Positions 24,238 to 37,458 are shown, counted from the first letter of the stretch. The stretch is 64,000 nt of DNA from Caprimulgus europaeus (GCA_907165065.1 OU015541.1:2914001-2978000); one strand, 5' to 3'. The notes: a model not told the origin generated them from the sequence alone. A program made the numbers and translations.

Positions 24238-24256
24238 AGTGGTGGTGGTGGTGGTG
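24238..24256. repeat. (GGT)n trinucleotide repeat
   Basis: Six GGT units followed by TTCACAAG. Confidence 0.9.
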
Positions 24257-24769
24257 TTCACAAGATCTTGACTTGCTTGTGGGAGAGGGAATTATAAATC
24301 CCATTTCCTAACTGTGCTTCTTGAGAGATGAGAGGTGATGGAAGGAGAAAACCACTGGGCCCAGGCTCTCCACTCCTCAGTGTTTGTTTAGGGGAATGGA
24401 AGTGGGTTTAACCACTCGAAATGGCAGCTGAGGAGGCTTGACACAACCGTGCAGGCAGGTTTGGGGAGAGCAGACACCAGCAAAAAACCCTCTGTGCTGT
24501 GAGAAGACAAAATCAATCCATTTGAGTAAGAACTGAAACAAGTTAAGAGCTGTATGCTTATTAGCTCCTCACAGCCAAATAATCTGCCATTGAAAGGAGA
24601 CAGGGAAGAATATCAGAACGACTGTAATGGAACACAGATTGGTTTAATAGTATCAGGAACTCTTTTGAAGGCAGCTGTGTAGCTTAGAGCAGGTGGGTGC
24701 AACTCAACAGGGAGGCCTATCTCTAGGTAGAGACTTTGTTAAAGAGGAGAAAAAAAAGGGGGGAGGAAG

Positions 24770-25020
24770 GAGAAATTGAAATTCTGTTGTCAAGTAACAT
24801 CACGCTTTAATTTCATGCCACATTATGACAATCTGGTCTGTAAGGCACTCCCAGTGTGTGGCTGCAGAGCTGCTGTATTACAGCTCCTGCTTGCAAAGCT
24901 GATAGGCCCGGGAGACCTGCAGCCCTCAGCTAATTGTAAACCCGATTAAATAGCAGTGTGAAGAAGTTTGATTAATTCAATCTATCTCCACGTATCAAGA
25001 CCAGAACCAGACGTGGCACG
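24770..25020. promoter_or_regulatory. Candidate conserved element
   Basis: Repeat-free block with homeodomain-type sites (GATTAATTC, CCGATTAAAT) and a few CpGs (CACGCTTT, CCCGGGAG, CCACGTATC). Resembles vertebrate developmental enhancers in texture. Inference only. Confidence 0.25.
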
Positions 25021-25029
25021 AGCCCCAAA

Positions 25030-28015
25030 TCTTTGGAGTATCAAGTTCTTTGTTCTTTGCATTTAATTTTTTTTTTTTTAAATTAAGCATAGGAAATAAT
25101 GAAATTATACTATGACACAATGAAACATAAGTGACAATTCTACTTCTCTTCGTAGAAAATCCCCAACCTTTCTGCCTTTAAAAAAAAATAATGCATAAAA
25201 AACCATTTCAATTAGCATCTTTATGCGCTTACCCAGATAAATTACCATACTAATAAACTTCTGATAGACTTTCAGGGGCTGCTTAACCAAGGGCTTCTGA
25301 TCCAGCTGAAGTCATGGTCTCTTGGACAGGAGGGATTTGGACTTGATTAATTTTAATTTTGTTCAATTGCAATGAAACTGTCAATTGTTCTCTCTCTTCT
25401 AAGTGCACGTGAGACAGAGAAAGAGGATGTAAAGAGGGACTACTGCTGTTAACTTGGCTGGCCTGACTGACCCTTTGGAAACCACAGCATGCCATGCACC
25501 CTGCACTCAGCAGTGCCATTTTGTCCCATTCCCCAGCAATACATTCAATTCAATAATTTTACACGACTGATAAATGCTTAAGATACTGCCTTGCACTTCC
25601 TGAAATACTGTGAGACTGGGAAAACAGTATATCCAGCTTAGGAAGTCATGTGTTTGAAGAGGAATTTTGACCAAGAAAAGTGTTGATATTCTTAGGGGAC
25701 ATTTTTACTTTGCATGTTCCAGTTTGGAGACAACTGCAGCTGCATATGATTGAAGTCTTTAAGTCTTTTTTTCACCACTAGGAAGAGTCTTCATACATTT
25801 CCAACACCAAAGAAATTGAGGGATTTTTTTCCCATGCTCAATTTGCAGAGAAAAGAGAAATAATTAGTGAAGTTGCTCTTTACAATTTATTTTAGTCTCT
25901 TACTACCTACAGAAACGAATACAAGAAATGGTTCAAGAGTGAGATTCTCATTTCTGTGTCTTCTGAAGTGATCTGCATGCACGTGTCTAACGCTGCCTTT
26001 CACTCTGTTACAGCCTTCTACACCATGTATTAATAGTGTGACTTCCAATAAGACCACTATCACAGCTACACAAAGAGTAATATTAGATTATTTATGTTAT
26101 TTATCAGTATCACAGTTGGACAGAATCCTCTGAAATCTACCTAAAGTGGTTTCCCATGGATGCTAGTGCCACCACCAAAAAAATAATATATTAATGCAGA
26201 AATGTATAGCTTTTCAGCTACCCACCAGCTGCTTTTTGTGTGGGATTATAAAATACCTGCATGACCCTCCTAAATTCAATATGATTTGATGGCAGAAGCT
26301 GAGCAACTGTAGCACTCAGAAGCCTTAAATATTTCAGAAGCCTTCTCCCTCCTCTTCCTTTTCTCCCCCTCTAGCAAATGCAGAGGACTTCCCAGGCCCC
26401 ACCACACTCCTGGAATGCATTCTCTCAAAAAACCCACTGAACCTCAAATTATTATTCCATGGTGAGAAAAGCAGTGAACAGTAGAAAATGACAGTTTACC
26501 CAAATAGAGGTGAAAATGCACTTTCTCCTGTACTTAAGAGAAATAACAGCTTTCAGCAAAGATCTAAATCCTAGCAACAAGCACTACATAAATGCAAAAA
26601 GGTCATCTCTTTGTTAGAGAAAGGTTACTTTGCTGAACACATACTTTAAAAAAAAATAAATCTACTGAAGGAAATTAAGCTTGGCAACATTTCTGTTGTA
26701 TTTGCACATGCAGAGAACAGATCTGTGTACTCACTTTCAGTGCAAGAATACGAAGCAAGGTTGATTAAAATGAACAGTTTTTTTTTCTTTGAGACATACA
26801 AGGAAGAGAATCAAAGATGTGTTTCAAATAAATTACTATTTAAAACCAGAATTTGGGCTCTGCTGAGCAAAGCACAAGTTGCCAGCTGTGAATTCACCTG
26901 GATGGCAATAGAGAGGAACTTTACCCACCCTGCTGGAAGTGGTCAGAATGAGGAGTGCTCCTGCACAACTTGTTCCTTGTCCTTCTCCTCTAGCCAGACC
27001 AGCGTCTGCCTTGGCTTAAAAACACTTGAGATAAAATTATGGTTCCAGTAAAGACCACAGCAAAACCCATTTTGCCTTCAAAAGAGAGAGAGGACCCCAA
27101 AGTTTGGGAGATGGCAGGCTCCAAAGCCAAGAGCTTCCTGTTTGAACAGCCAAGCAGGCAAGGGGTATGGAGAGAAACACAAGCACAGAGGGCTGATCTG
27201 TGTAAATCCTTATTAAGCAGGAAAGTACATAAGAATATGTTTAATTTTACTCCTAGTCAATAAAGTAAGAGGCTCTGCAAGCTAGATTGCATAAGCTGCT
27301 GTTCAGAAAGAATCATCACAAGGAACAGGGAGGAATAAGACGATGAAGCCAAATTATGAGGGGAGAAAGGAGGGAATACATAGCAGGAAGCCTCTCAGAA
27401 ATACCCACAAAGTCTTGGTCCTGCAAAGGAGACCAAGAAGAATATCATAAATTATGGGCTGCACGAAACAATGACTCCAAAACACTTGAGCCAGAAGGAT
27501 GCAGATGGGGAAACAAACAAGGAAATGTCCACAGGGTTTATTATCCTGGTTTAGATCTGTTTAATTCTTACATGATGCAGTACAACATCATCTTCCCTTG
27601 ACCAAGCTCCATCACCAAGGTAACAACTGTTTAGAAATGACCGTGTTTAAACAGACACAAACAACAATGGTCTAGGCTCTTCCCTAGATCTCCTCTCACC
27701 CTTGGGTGAAACTCTGCCCCCTTGAAATCAGTTGGAAAATCCTGTTGACTTTGTTGGAAGCAAGGATTACATTGTTTTCTGGAGAAATAAAAGCAGTTTT
27801 CTTCAGTGCCATTAAAAAATGGAGAATAGAAATCTCTGGTCAATAAGAAGCTAAGCCTAGGAAAATAAAAATGCAATTCTATGTCACCTTGGAAAGATCA
27901 ACATCATTTGTCATGTGGTGTTTATTCAGCAGAACAACAACTGCATTTGTGATTTTAAAGGGAAATGAAAGGAGAAAATAGCAGGAGGGGGGAATGGAGG
28001 AGATCTGAGCACAGG
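25030..28015. other. Non-coding, no recognised gene
   Basis: Unique AT-leaning DNA with T-run near 25070 and A-run near 26648. Reading frames are short and unrecognised. Confidence 0.45.
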
Positions 28016-28019
28016 AATG

Positions 28020-28250
28020 TACTGCCACTCCAGCCTGCTATCATTAAACCACATCAGAACTTCATAATCATGGTGTTTAATTAAACAACAGAGGCATGGG
28101 TTTATGCATTAATAATGAGGCCTAGCACTTTAGCATGTCAGGCTAAATACAGTTTTAAATTAATAATGTAGCACCGCAGCATTAGTGAGAAAATGAAATC
28201 TTATTAACAACTTAATAAAGTCCCTTATTTGCTAAAGTTCTGGCTCTCGG
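28020..28250. promoter_or_regulatory. Candidate conserved enhancer, homeodomain-rich
   Basis: Very dense in ATTA/TAAT sites (CATTAAAC, TTTAATTAAAC, GCATTAATAATGAGG, TTAAATTAATAATG, TTATTAAC), with an isolated CpG (GCACCGCAGC). No repeat signature. This texture is common in deeply conserved elements near neural bHLH genes. Confidence 0.28.
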
Positions 28251-28550
28251 GGAACAGTGTTACAGCAAAGCATTTGCATCCCTTAAGGGGGCAGATGGGA
28301 GGAGGTGCTGCTTTCTCACACCCTCTGTAATTCCATTATATATAGCTAGTGTAGTCACTAAATATTGCCTTGTGTCTGCCAAATAATGCCGTATGTTGCT
28401 GCTAAACCTAGGTGTGGCGTGCTGGATATTCTGCACACACTCTTTTTATATACCCAGGGAGGGCATTTACTCTCTTTTTTTCTATTAACTTCACCATCTT
28501 ACCAGGCAACACTGGAAAACACATATGGGCTTCTAGCACTATCTGCAATA

Positions 28551-28680
28551 TCAGTGCTTTACAATCATTTGTGTATGACCCTCTCACAAACACTGCTATT
28601 TTGAAGACAAGGAACTGAAGCACAGAAAGCAGCTGAGAGCATGAGGAGTAACAGAAAGCAGTTGATTTACTGTGGCTTAC
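28551..28680 (-). mobile_element. MIR-like SINE remnant, reverse
   Basis: In reverse orientation the MIR order is recognisable: AGTGCTTTACAATCATTT, CCTCTCACAAACACTGCTAT, then TTTGAAGACAAGGAACTGAA and GCACAGAAAGC, matching the MIR core read backwards (CTCACAACAACC ... GAGGAAACTGAGGCACAGAG). Strongly diverged; ends approximate. Confidence 0.6.
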
Positions 28681-31600
28681 AGGGTTACCACCCATCAGCT
28701 GATCCCTAATAACTGTCTATAGAAGCATTCTTGGACCACTCTCCAACACAGAGTGTTTTATTTTCAGAGCAGATGGAGAGTGCACATGATTAGGTACTCC
28801 AGCTCTGCTGATAGGCAGTCATTTGTTAAGCCACAGAAGCTCTAGCACTCTATAACCAGGGTTTCACAAGCCTTTAGCTTCCTGACTCCCATCAATTTCA
28901 AGGACCTGGGCCACCTCAGGCACAGAGTGAACGGTTAAAAGACTAAAATCTGGAGTCCCACCTGCTCAGCCCTACAGCAGAATCTGAAGCCCAGGGCCAG
29001 GCTTCCATTTGCCCATGTGTTTGGCACAAGTTTATCTACCAAATTCCCATAAATCCAGAGAAACATTTCCAGAGAGGGGGAAAATTCTTTTTCCCCCCTC
29101 CTCTACCTGCAGTCAGTACTTCTGCCACCCAAGTAAGGGGTCTTTGTTCACAGGCTTGCCCATCTATCTTGAAAGTCCCACCTGGGCTTGCTTTGCTGAG
29201 GAAACAAAGAACAGGCTACAGGACCACAATGAAATGAGTATCATGGGGACAAGATCTAAAGCCAATGAGTTGACTTCGAATAGCTGAGCATTAAGGCCAT
29301 GAAGAATTGACAGCACCAAAGCCACAACCAGCCACAGCCACTAAATTCAAGGGAGATCATAAAAAAGAAGATGAAGAGAGACAGGAACAGATGAGGTATG
29401 TCCAGCTATGAGTCTGTCAAAGAAGGGCCTCTTTGGGATGCAAAACACTGATCATACATCTTGTGCAGCTTGAAAGCTATTGGATTGGAATGGAAATCAT
29501 CCAGCAACACCACTGACTGGGAGTGTAGAAAAGCAGTGGGCCAAATCCTTCCCTTGGTTTGTGGGACCCTAGAGCTATTTCCTCTTCCTTCCCCTGTTGT
29601 CTGCACTCACTAACTTTGCTCTGCATTTGTTGGACGCTCTAGAGTGGCAACATAAGCAACTTTTTAGAGTGCTGGGAGAGAATGTGAAAGATGGGTGGCA
29701 GACACACAGACACTTCTGCAGCTTTCGGATAAGACCCTAGCAAGCCACCTTCTCATGGTAATGACTCCCTTAAAGAATGGTCTTTCCTATTAAATGCCTC
29801 CAAACTTTCATTTGCATTTTCCATGTCTATCCTGATAAAGATAAAATACTGATCTTGCAGAAGCTGGATGGAAGATTCTCCTTGTGCTCCTTTTTCATTC
29901 AGCTACTGCTCACCTCTCTGGAATGAGGGGGGAGATGGGGCAGAATGATAACTGCAGTTCTCATAGGAGAGCCCAGAGCAAGGAGCAGATTTCCTCACAA
30001 AGCCTGTGCGCACTGGGAGTCCTGGTCTGCAGGCAAAGGTTGTCTGTCTGCTCCTCTCCTGCTTCAGAGACCCAAGGATGTGGTTTTCACCTGGGAGTCA
30101 CAGAGTTCATGGGAAGTAGCAGTTTGTGCAATGTTTGTGCAAGTTAAACGTCTAGGATGTAAAAATCATCATGGTATGCCTTGTCACCCATCTCCTCATG
30201 TTAAATAATAAATAGAAACCTAATGGAACTGAGTATGACTGCAGAATGCAGCGTAAGTGAACCCAGAGTAGACCTGCATCTTCCTCCTTACTTCATCATC
30301 AGTGAGTAAATGGGTCACTGGTGAACCAGAGCTAAGTAAATTTCCATCCTTTTTTTTTTTTCCTATCTTTATACTGAACCTACTGCAATGGGATGTGGCT
30401 TAAACTCACACACCTCTGCTACAAAACACTAAAGAGAAATATTACAAATGATCTCATCAAAACCCCTTACGTTTCTATTCCGAGCTCAAGAAAACTTGAG
30501 GAAACAAAGTTTTTCATTTTAGAAATCCTTCATTTGCTTTTTAATTGTGCAGTGGGATGTCTTGGGATCTGCTCTTTTTCTCCCCCATTTTTTTAATTTT
30601 CTATTTATTAATATTTAATCTCTGCACGGTGCAGAAGAAAATCATTTCTGCAATAACATCAGAATGAGAGGGTTAGAAATCAATAGCCAAGCTCTCACAA
30701 GACACATTCAATCCCTTCTTAATCCATTTTCAACAGCTCCCCTGTCTTATTAGAACAGCCAAGTTTTCCCACACTCGTTAGGTTGCGATATTCACGTTGC
30801 AGGAGGGAACTGAAAGCACCCAGAGAAGCAGAAACCTCCTGAAAGGCAGGAAAGAGAACAGAGCATTTGCCTTTGGGAGAGAAGTCTAGACCTTATTCTG
30901 AACCCAAATCCCTACTCTAAAAACCTTCTGACAGAAAGCCTGGACTCATTTCTGTGAACTGTGACATCTCCTGCATCCACTGTCAGCCCTGACCCACGCT
31001 GGAACACCTTTCCATTTTTGTTGAAGGCCACCTGTGACATCCAGATCTCTCAAGCATCACCTTCCCCAATGCATGGGTCAGTTCTGCAGAGGGGGAAGAG
31101 CCAAACAGGTATTCTCCACGGGAGAAGCCAGGGGTTAGCAGCAGAGTCCCCTGCACCTCCCTTAATGCCTCTAAGACTTAAGGGTGTGACAACAGGAACT
31201 CATTATTACACTTGGGCACAGAAACCAAAGCCCATGATTGCCAGCGTGAACCAACCTGACCACACACTGCACATCCCAGTAGCCACACCATGGCTATACA
31301 GTCACTCAGCTCTGCACAGTCAGCCCATCCCTTCCTTCTGCATCCTACTGCTGCTTCCATCAACCATCAACACTTTCTTCTTGGTAAACAGCACCTGTGT
31401 GGTGGTGGCATGCAGCCCCACAGTGCCAGGAGAGGACCCTAGAAGGGCTATCTCCTTTGCTTTGGTTAGGAAAGGGATCTCTGCTGGCTTTGCACCCATC
31501 TGTGGAGAGTTACCAAGGCACACAGTGACTTTATAAAAGAGTTGTGAAGAACTGAGGGAGGCAGGTGTTGGGGTTACTGGGCTGCCTCAGAACCTGCCTG

Positions 31601-31905
31601 ATGCAAGAAGAGATTTTGCCAGCAGAGGGAACTGCAGACCAGATAATCTCTCCTTCCACACTGAAACACTCACCGAAGCCCATGCCACGCCGAGTTTCTT
31701 CTCTCCTGCCTGGACAAGTGATGTTTCAGGCAACTCTGCCAGAGCTTTTGACCGACTTGCTGCTGGTTGGGTTGATTGTTGAGGGCTGGGTGTGTACGAG
31801 GACTGCTAAAGAAATCCATTCAAACAGGGAAACCGCTGAAAACTCTCTGCTTGCTCTATTAAAATAAAGCCAAAAAGTCCTGTAAATCCTCATACCTATC
31901 TTCTT

Positions 31906-31920
31906 GCTGCCACCTAGTGA
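31906..31920 (-). promoter_or_regulatory. Strong CTCF-type motif
   Basis: Minus-strand reading TCACTAGGTGGCAGC matches the CTCF core CACYAGRKGGCRS at every position. It lies 5.7 kb upstream of BHLHE23 and points away from the gene. Its orientation is convergent with the weaker forward motif at 9851-9864. Confidence 0.55.
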
Positions 31921-33215
31921 AGGTGAAAAAGTACGACAGAGTGACATAAAGCAATACCTAACCTAGAGGCTTGTACTTATAAACAAAACTCTTATTTTGA
32001 ATAAACTGCTTCAAAATAACCTTCAAAGTTGCATGAAGATCTGCTCCTTCCCTGTTGGAAGTGTCCTGCAGCAAGCACCCTGCTAGGTTCTCAAAGGGAC
32101 AGCTACTGACAGAGGCCTTACTTCATCAACACTTGGGTCTGGAGAACATCACCATATTGATCATTTTGTTGTCCTGAAACAGTTTGGGCTGGTCTTATGA
32201 GCTGTAGGAATTGTAGTGATCTTTGCAGGATCAGACAGTAAAGGAAGTTTTCACTGTCTTTTATATGACCACGAATACCTATTCAGTATAGCCACTATGG
32301 CAGGGAGGATCATAAGCACAGACTCTTTACACAACCAGCTAACTTCTCAGGCAGGTTTTTTCATCAGTATTCAACTCCTTGTTAGTATCAGAGAGCTTCA
32401 CGTAGGACTGAGAACAGAAGTCTTCTATCCAAAGTCCTGTGCCTTAAACATAAGATTTTCCTTCCCTAGAATAAAAATGCTATGTTCCTGCATCACTCAG
32501 GGATTTTTTGACAGGAAAGCCTCAGCTGTGTGATAGACAAGTGATAGACAAGAAGTCAGCAGAAACACTAACACTTCAGCAGCTCCAATTCTTCTTACAC
32601 TCCTGTCATGCTTCCAGGTGACAGCTGTGACCTCTAGCTAGTCCAGACTTCGATATGTTTGGCCAGACGCCTGCCAGACTGAGCTCTGCCTGCTTTTCCC
32701 TGCCTTGAGTTTCTCTCCTCCACCTCCACACCATTTCCAAAGAGCCAGAACCAGCACAGTGTTGCCACAGCTTGTGCCTTCTCCACCTGGTTCTTCTTGC
32801 TGATTTTCTGCTATTACAGCCGGGGGAAGACTTATTCACCCACTATTTCCGGCAGCTCCAGTTGAGCTTTCAGTAGAGTAACTCCACTCATCCTACCATC
32901 ATTTTTACTCAGCAGAAAGTGATCCATTCACACATTTTGCTGCTTGAACACCTCTTCATTTTCCACTTTCCTTGTGTTTGTCTGAATAAAAGGTCCAAAG
33001 ACTGCCATGCTTGCCACCAGGTACAGGGTTGTGCTTACATGGCAAGTATCCAAAATGCAGGGATTACAACCCAAGACCCATAAGAGCTCACGGGTTTTAT
33101 TGTCCCTGTTCATCTTTTGAGTTATTTCTGATATTTTTGCGCTTTGCCTACCTGTGCCTTGATGCTGAGGAGGGGAGGTGGGTGCCTGCTTGACTCAGGG
33201 CTCTGAGGGAGGTGG

Positions 33216-33230
33216 TCGCTAGATGTCAGC
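33216..33230 (+). promoter_or_regulatory. Weak CTCF-like motif
   Basis: TCGCTAGATGTCAGC resembles CCGCTAGATGGCAGC with two mismatches, one in the key GGC step. Possibly a decayed site. Confidence 0.25.
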
Positions 33231-33769
33231 ATGGGACCACCACACCGCCCACCACCACCTCCCGACAGCAAAAACCATCAAACCAGAGCATACTGGTCTC
33301 TCTTAAACCCCCTTCCTTCTGATCTTGTAAAGAAATTTCGTTTTGTTCAACTTTTAATATCCAAATCTGACTGATAGGGATGGAGACAGCATTCCTTATG
33401 GTTGCCCCTTCCTCTTTTCTGATGGAAAAAAAAATCATTTGTGAAATGATCCATCAGTCAAAAATGCTCTTAGCCCCCAAAACAACTAAAGTTTTTATAT
33501 AAATGTGGTGGTCTTTGCCACTAATTTTCTTTTACAGTTCAATAATTCCCCAAATCTTTAAGTCTTTTATCTACATGTGATAAGTGATGTGCAGCTCTGA
33601 GTACAGGTTTGTGCTTCACAGCTACGTCCCATCTCACTCCAGTCCTCTAGACATTCAAACAGTAGGTACTGACATGGCAAGAAGCATTGTTTAATTCAGA
33701 TGCATGGCTTGAAAACTAAAACTGAAAGAAGAAAATATGTAATTATTCTTCTACTTCTGTCCTTCTACT

Positions 33770-34252
33770 CCAAGAAGGACATGGAGGTGCTGGAGAGTGC
33801 CCAGAGAAGGGCAACAGAGCTGGGGAAGGGTCTGGAGCACAAGTGTGCTGAGTTCCCGGCTGAGGGAACTGGGGGTGTTGAGCCTGGAGAAAAGGAGGCT
33901 GAGGGGAGACCTTCTGGCTCTGTCCAAGTCCCTTGGAGGAGGGTGGAGAGAGGTGGGGGTGGGTCTGTTCAAGCAAGGACCAAGGGACAGGACAAGAGGA
34001 AATGGCCTCAAGTTGTGCCAAGGGCAGCTGAGATTGGATGTGAGGAAGAATTTCTTTGCTGAAAGGGTTCTGAGGCATTGGAAGGGGTTGCCCAGGGCAG
34101 TGGTGGAGTCCCCATCCCTGGAGGGATTGAAGAGTCATGTAGACACAGTGCTGAGGGACATGGGTTAGTGGGGACTGGTCAGTGTTGGGCTCATGACTGG
34201 ACTCAATCATCTTAAAGGGCTTTTCCAATCTGGGCAATTCTGTGATTCTATT
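33770..34252 (+). mobile_element. CR1 LINE 3' end, 5'-truncated
   Basis: About 480 bp of CR1 3' region: GGAGAGTGCCCAGAGAAGGG at the 5' part, then GATTGGATGTGAGGAAGAAT, TTGCCCAGGGCAGTGGTGGA, CATCTTAAAGGGCTTTTCCA and a terminal CAATTCTGTGATTCTA. Minus- and plus-strand open frames through it are by-products of the repeat. The distal 255 bp are about 90% or more identical by eye to the copy at 56972-57242, so both belong to one subfamily. Confidence 0.95.
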
Positions 34253-34349
34253 TTAATCCTTTTCTCCCTCTCTTCACATCAAAACTGAAATAAACTGTAT
34301 TCAAGCTCTTCCTGTAGTAACAGGTGCTACAACCACCAAATTCACTTTT

Positions 34350-34363
34350 CCCCCCCCCCCCCC
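34350..34363. repeat. Poly(C) run
   Basis: Fourteen consecutive C residues; likely length-variable and error-prone in sequencing. Confidence 0.95.
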
Positions 34364-34589
34364 AGAAGGATGAGAGCAGTCTCCAAGCTGCAGCTGGGAG
34401 CTGTAGCCCTGAAATAGCCCCAGCAGCAAACAAGGGGCAGTGCAGCCCTGGCAGTCTGTGCTGCTCATGGTTTGGTCCCTGCACACAGTTAAGCAGCAAG
34501 TGTTTCTCTTTGTGGGCAGCTCTGCCTTGTCAAGCCAACAGAAGCCCCTTCAATTTATGGAGGCAGAGGTGGGGAGTGTAGTTATCAAA

Positions 34590-34720
34590 TCATTGATGCT
34601 GCCTATTATTTATAAAGTGTTTCTGACTTGAAAGAGTCTTAATAAATGTATGGGTCCTGCCTTGAGGAACTTACCATTACAGTAACTATTATAATTGCAG
34701 TGATAATAGTCTGCTATTAA
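34590..34720. mobile_element. Possible ancient L2/MIR-related fragment
   Basis: The motif GTCCTGCCTTGAGGAACTTA followed by CCATTACAGTAA resembles the CCCTGCCCTCAAGGAGCTTA block found in L2-type 3' ends and MIR-related SINEs. Too short and diverged for a firm call. Confidence 0.35.
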
Positions 34721-34729
34721 TTATTAAGT

Positions 34730-36940
34730 ATTCATACCAAGTTCTGAATATGTAAAACAGTAGAAAGAAAAACCCACTTAAAAGCTGGCCAATACTCTAC
34801 AGTATCTGATTATCTTTCCTATTGCATTTGCCCATTTTCCCCAGAGCACCTGGAAGAGATTTTTATTTCCTGCAACGTTCTTCCATATAAGTCACGCCCT
34901 TCTGCTATTTCTTTCCTTCCTTTTTTGTTGTTCTAGTTTGTGATGTCAAAACCCAAACCACATGTTTCTATTTCTAAGTTTTCAGTGAGAAACCAGGTTG
35001 AATAGTTTTAAAGATGCATATTCATAACTGAAATTGGAGGAAGAAGTGCAAACCAAATTATTCTATGTGCATTTTTTGGTAGCACATTAAACCTGATTGG
35101 ATTTCAGATTCATACAGGCTGATTTCTTTCAGCTGTGTGTTTTAGAAGCAGCAAATCCTTCTGCTCTGTTCTCTTGCTGCTGATATACCTCCCAAGCTGC
35201 CCTTCAGCACTGAAATAACCCCTGAAGAACTCATCTATTTATTAAAGCACTAGAGAGCCTGTGTGAAAAGTGTTTACTTATCATTTTCACTGCTTCTCCT
35301 GGCATTAGCCTTGTTAGATGAATATGACATACTCAGAAAGCCAGCACTACTTGTAACGTCTCTTTACAACCAGTAAATTCCTGAAGTGTTATAACACTGC
35401 TAGTCCTTCTCATTGCAAGATCTCTACACACTACAAAAGGTAAATAATTCCTAGCAGGGGACAGTCCTGCTTTTAACAATCTTCACATCTTTCTCAAGGG
35501 AATTATATATGCCAGTGATAATTTTCTAGTACCTCTCTCCATTTGTCCATTATCACTTGGAGCCTGGGACTGATTCCAGAGATGAGCAGAAGTTATGCTG
35601 TGCTCACCTGTATTTGAAAGTCACCATGAACAGATACAGTGATCCGTCTCAGGAGTAGTTAAGTGGTCCAATTATCATAAAACAATTAAGTGGCTAAAAC
35701 CAGCAATCTCTCTTCATGGTTTGACAAGCTCGACAAGGGCAGCAAAAAAAGAGACATAACAATATTGCAACATGTTCAGACATTGGAGGTGAGATAAGAG
35801 AAGACCAGTGAAAAGTATGATGGTCAAACCTTGTGTACACTCTGATGGCCAGGCTTGGAGAGCAGCTAGTGGTGGAGCTCCACTACTTACATTCACAGAG
35901 CAGGGGAACAGTCTCATTCCAGGCAGCAGCTCTGCCACCATGGGTGAGGGTGAATGTGTCACTGCAGATTGAATAGTTGGCACTCTTGGCTCTGGTGTGA
36001 AGAAGGAAGAGAGACAAGCTCGTCATTTCACGTTAGTGCACTGTGCAAAGGGAGGTGATGGGAAGATGACAAGCTAACTAGACTTTGCAGAGGGCCTGAT
36101 AAAAACAAAACACATTCTGGAAAAAGCCTCATGTCACCTTAACACCCACACTATTTACTACAGCAAATAACCTACCAGGTGCATCTGCATCAACTGGTTG
36201 CATCTGCCTGTAGGCAATATCCACCTGCTCACATCTGTGACTACACAGGTTTCATCCCATCATTTCTGAACAGACACTTGAAGGGCCTGGACTAGAAGCC
36301 TAAAAAATAAAGAGACTGAGACTTCTTTCTGTTGCAAATGCAGCTCTCACCCTTGCCAGTGACTGCCTTGGATTCTCCTTGAGATTTCTCCAAGGGTCAG
36401 ACACTCCACCAGTCATAGCAAGGATTCCCCCACAGTGATGATTTCTCACATGCTGCAGGCTATTATGTGGAGTGGTTTGTTTCCTTTCTCAGCTTAGTAC
36501 TCAGTTACTGGTACCCACAACTGGGAAGGACAGAGAGTCCCTTCAGAGCTGGACTGAATCACCAAGAATCAAATTTATTCTTCTGGCACATGTAAAGAAG
36601 AAGCAAAGTGAATCTCTGAAGAAAATGGAAATAGACAGGGTCTTTGCCTTGGAAATCTCTGCACAACAGGTGCCTCCTCTATCATCCTCACCTAAATCAA
36701 AACAACCTGATCAGCAAGCCATGCCCACAGCTGCCAGACCTTCACCTCCCACCAAAGTATCCACTGTCTAGTGGTTCATGGGCTCACATCTGAGTTGGGG
36801 AGCATTCACTTCTCCAGTCTTCCCCGTGAATCACACTAGGTAACTCTCCAGATAATATTTTTGTTTGCTTTGGGGGCTAACAAGGTAAGTGGCAGTCTCA
36901 AATATCAGCTCAATATCATGACCTTCTCTCATTAATTTTA
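34730..36940. other. Non-coding upstream flank of BHLHE23
   Basis: Unique sequence without recognised exon or transposon. A consensus-like splice donor string (AAGGTAAGT near 36881) exists but has no coding support. Confidence 0.4.
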
Positions 36941-37411
36941 CAATGGGAAATTCTCAGCTGTTAAATCTGAGCAAATTCGCAGACCTGGAGCTCAGCACAG
37001 TCACTTTGGAAGCACTGAACCTGTCCTCGGGTTTCCGAGGAGTTCAGACACCTCAAGCCAGAGGCTGGACTAGAAGCCCCGGTCCAGGGGCAGCTTCAAT
37101 TCACCAGCTCCTTCTCCTCTGCTTTGTCCCAGCCAACAGGTACCCGTCCCGAGAGAGCCACAGCCACCCGTTCCCATTCCCTATCACTCTTCGGAGCTGT
37201 CCTGTCCTGCCTCACCTGAGGCAGCTTCTCCTGCCGTCCCTAGGTGCCCACACTGAGGGTTCTGCTGTCCCCGTCGGACCCCGGGACGCCGCCGCCGGGC
37301 ACATCTTGTCTGCCCGAGAAGGCGGGGGGGCCGGGGAGAGCGGAACCTGTGTGAGGGACGGAGGAGCCGGTTCGGCTCCCGGCTCCCCGCTCTGCCGCCG
37401 CGGCCCGTCTG

Positions 37412-37458
37412 ATTGGGCAGCGAGGGAATCCCAGTGGTCCCCTCTCCGCAATATAAGG
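37412..37458 (+). promoter_or_regulatory. BHLHE23: BHLHE23 core promoter: inverted CCAAT box and TATA-like box
   Basis: An inverted CCAAT box (ATTGG at 37412-37416, within GTCTGATTGGGC) lies 34 bp upstream of a TATA-like box, ATATAAGG at 37451-37458. This spacing is normal for a focused promoter and predicts transcription starting near 37480, giving a 5' UTR of about 130 nt. The start site is inferred, not observed. Confidence 0.6.

Larger units (their letters stand above)
28700..33760. other. Non-coding, no recognised gene
   Basis: Unique sequence. Includes a 191-codon unrecognised open frame at 30961-31536 (+), judged fortuitous, and CTCF-like motifs listed separately. Confidence 0.4.

Noticed and set aside
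30961-31536. 191-codon open frame on the + strand
   Set aside because: Same reasoning: no recognisable domain, and composition follows the local sequence.
31619-31632. CTCF-like string CCAGCAGAGGGAAC
   Set aside because: Two mismatches in the core; too weak beside the clear motif at 31906-31920.
33743-34237. Overlapping open frames of 120-164 codons on both strands
   Set aside because: They lie in the 3' region of a CR1 LINE, which is not coding; the same peptide recurs in the 56954-57157 copy.
1-37000. Looked for HAR1 and MIR124-3, which lie on this side of the gene in human
   Set aside because: I found no match to the HAR1 core or to the mature miR-124 sequence on either strand; they may lie beyond the left edge.
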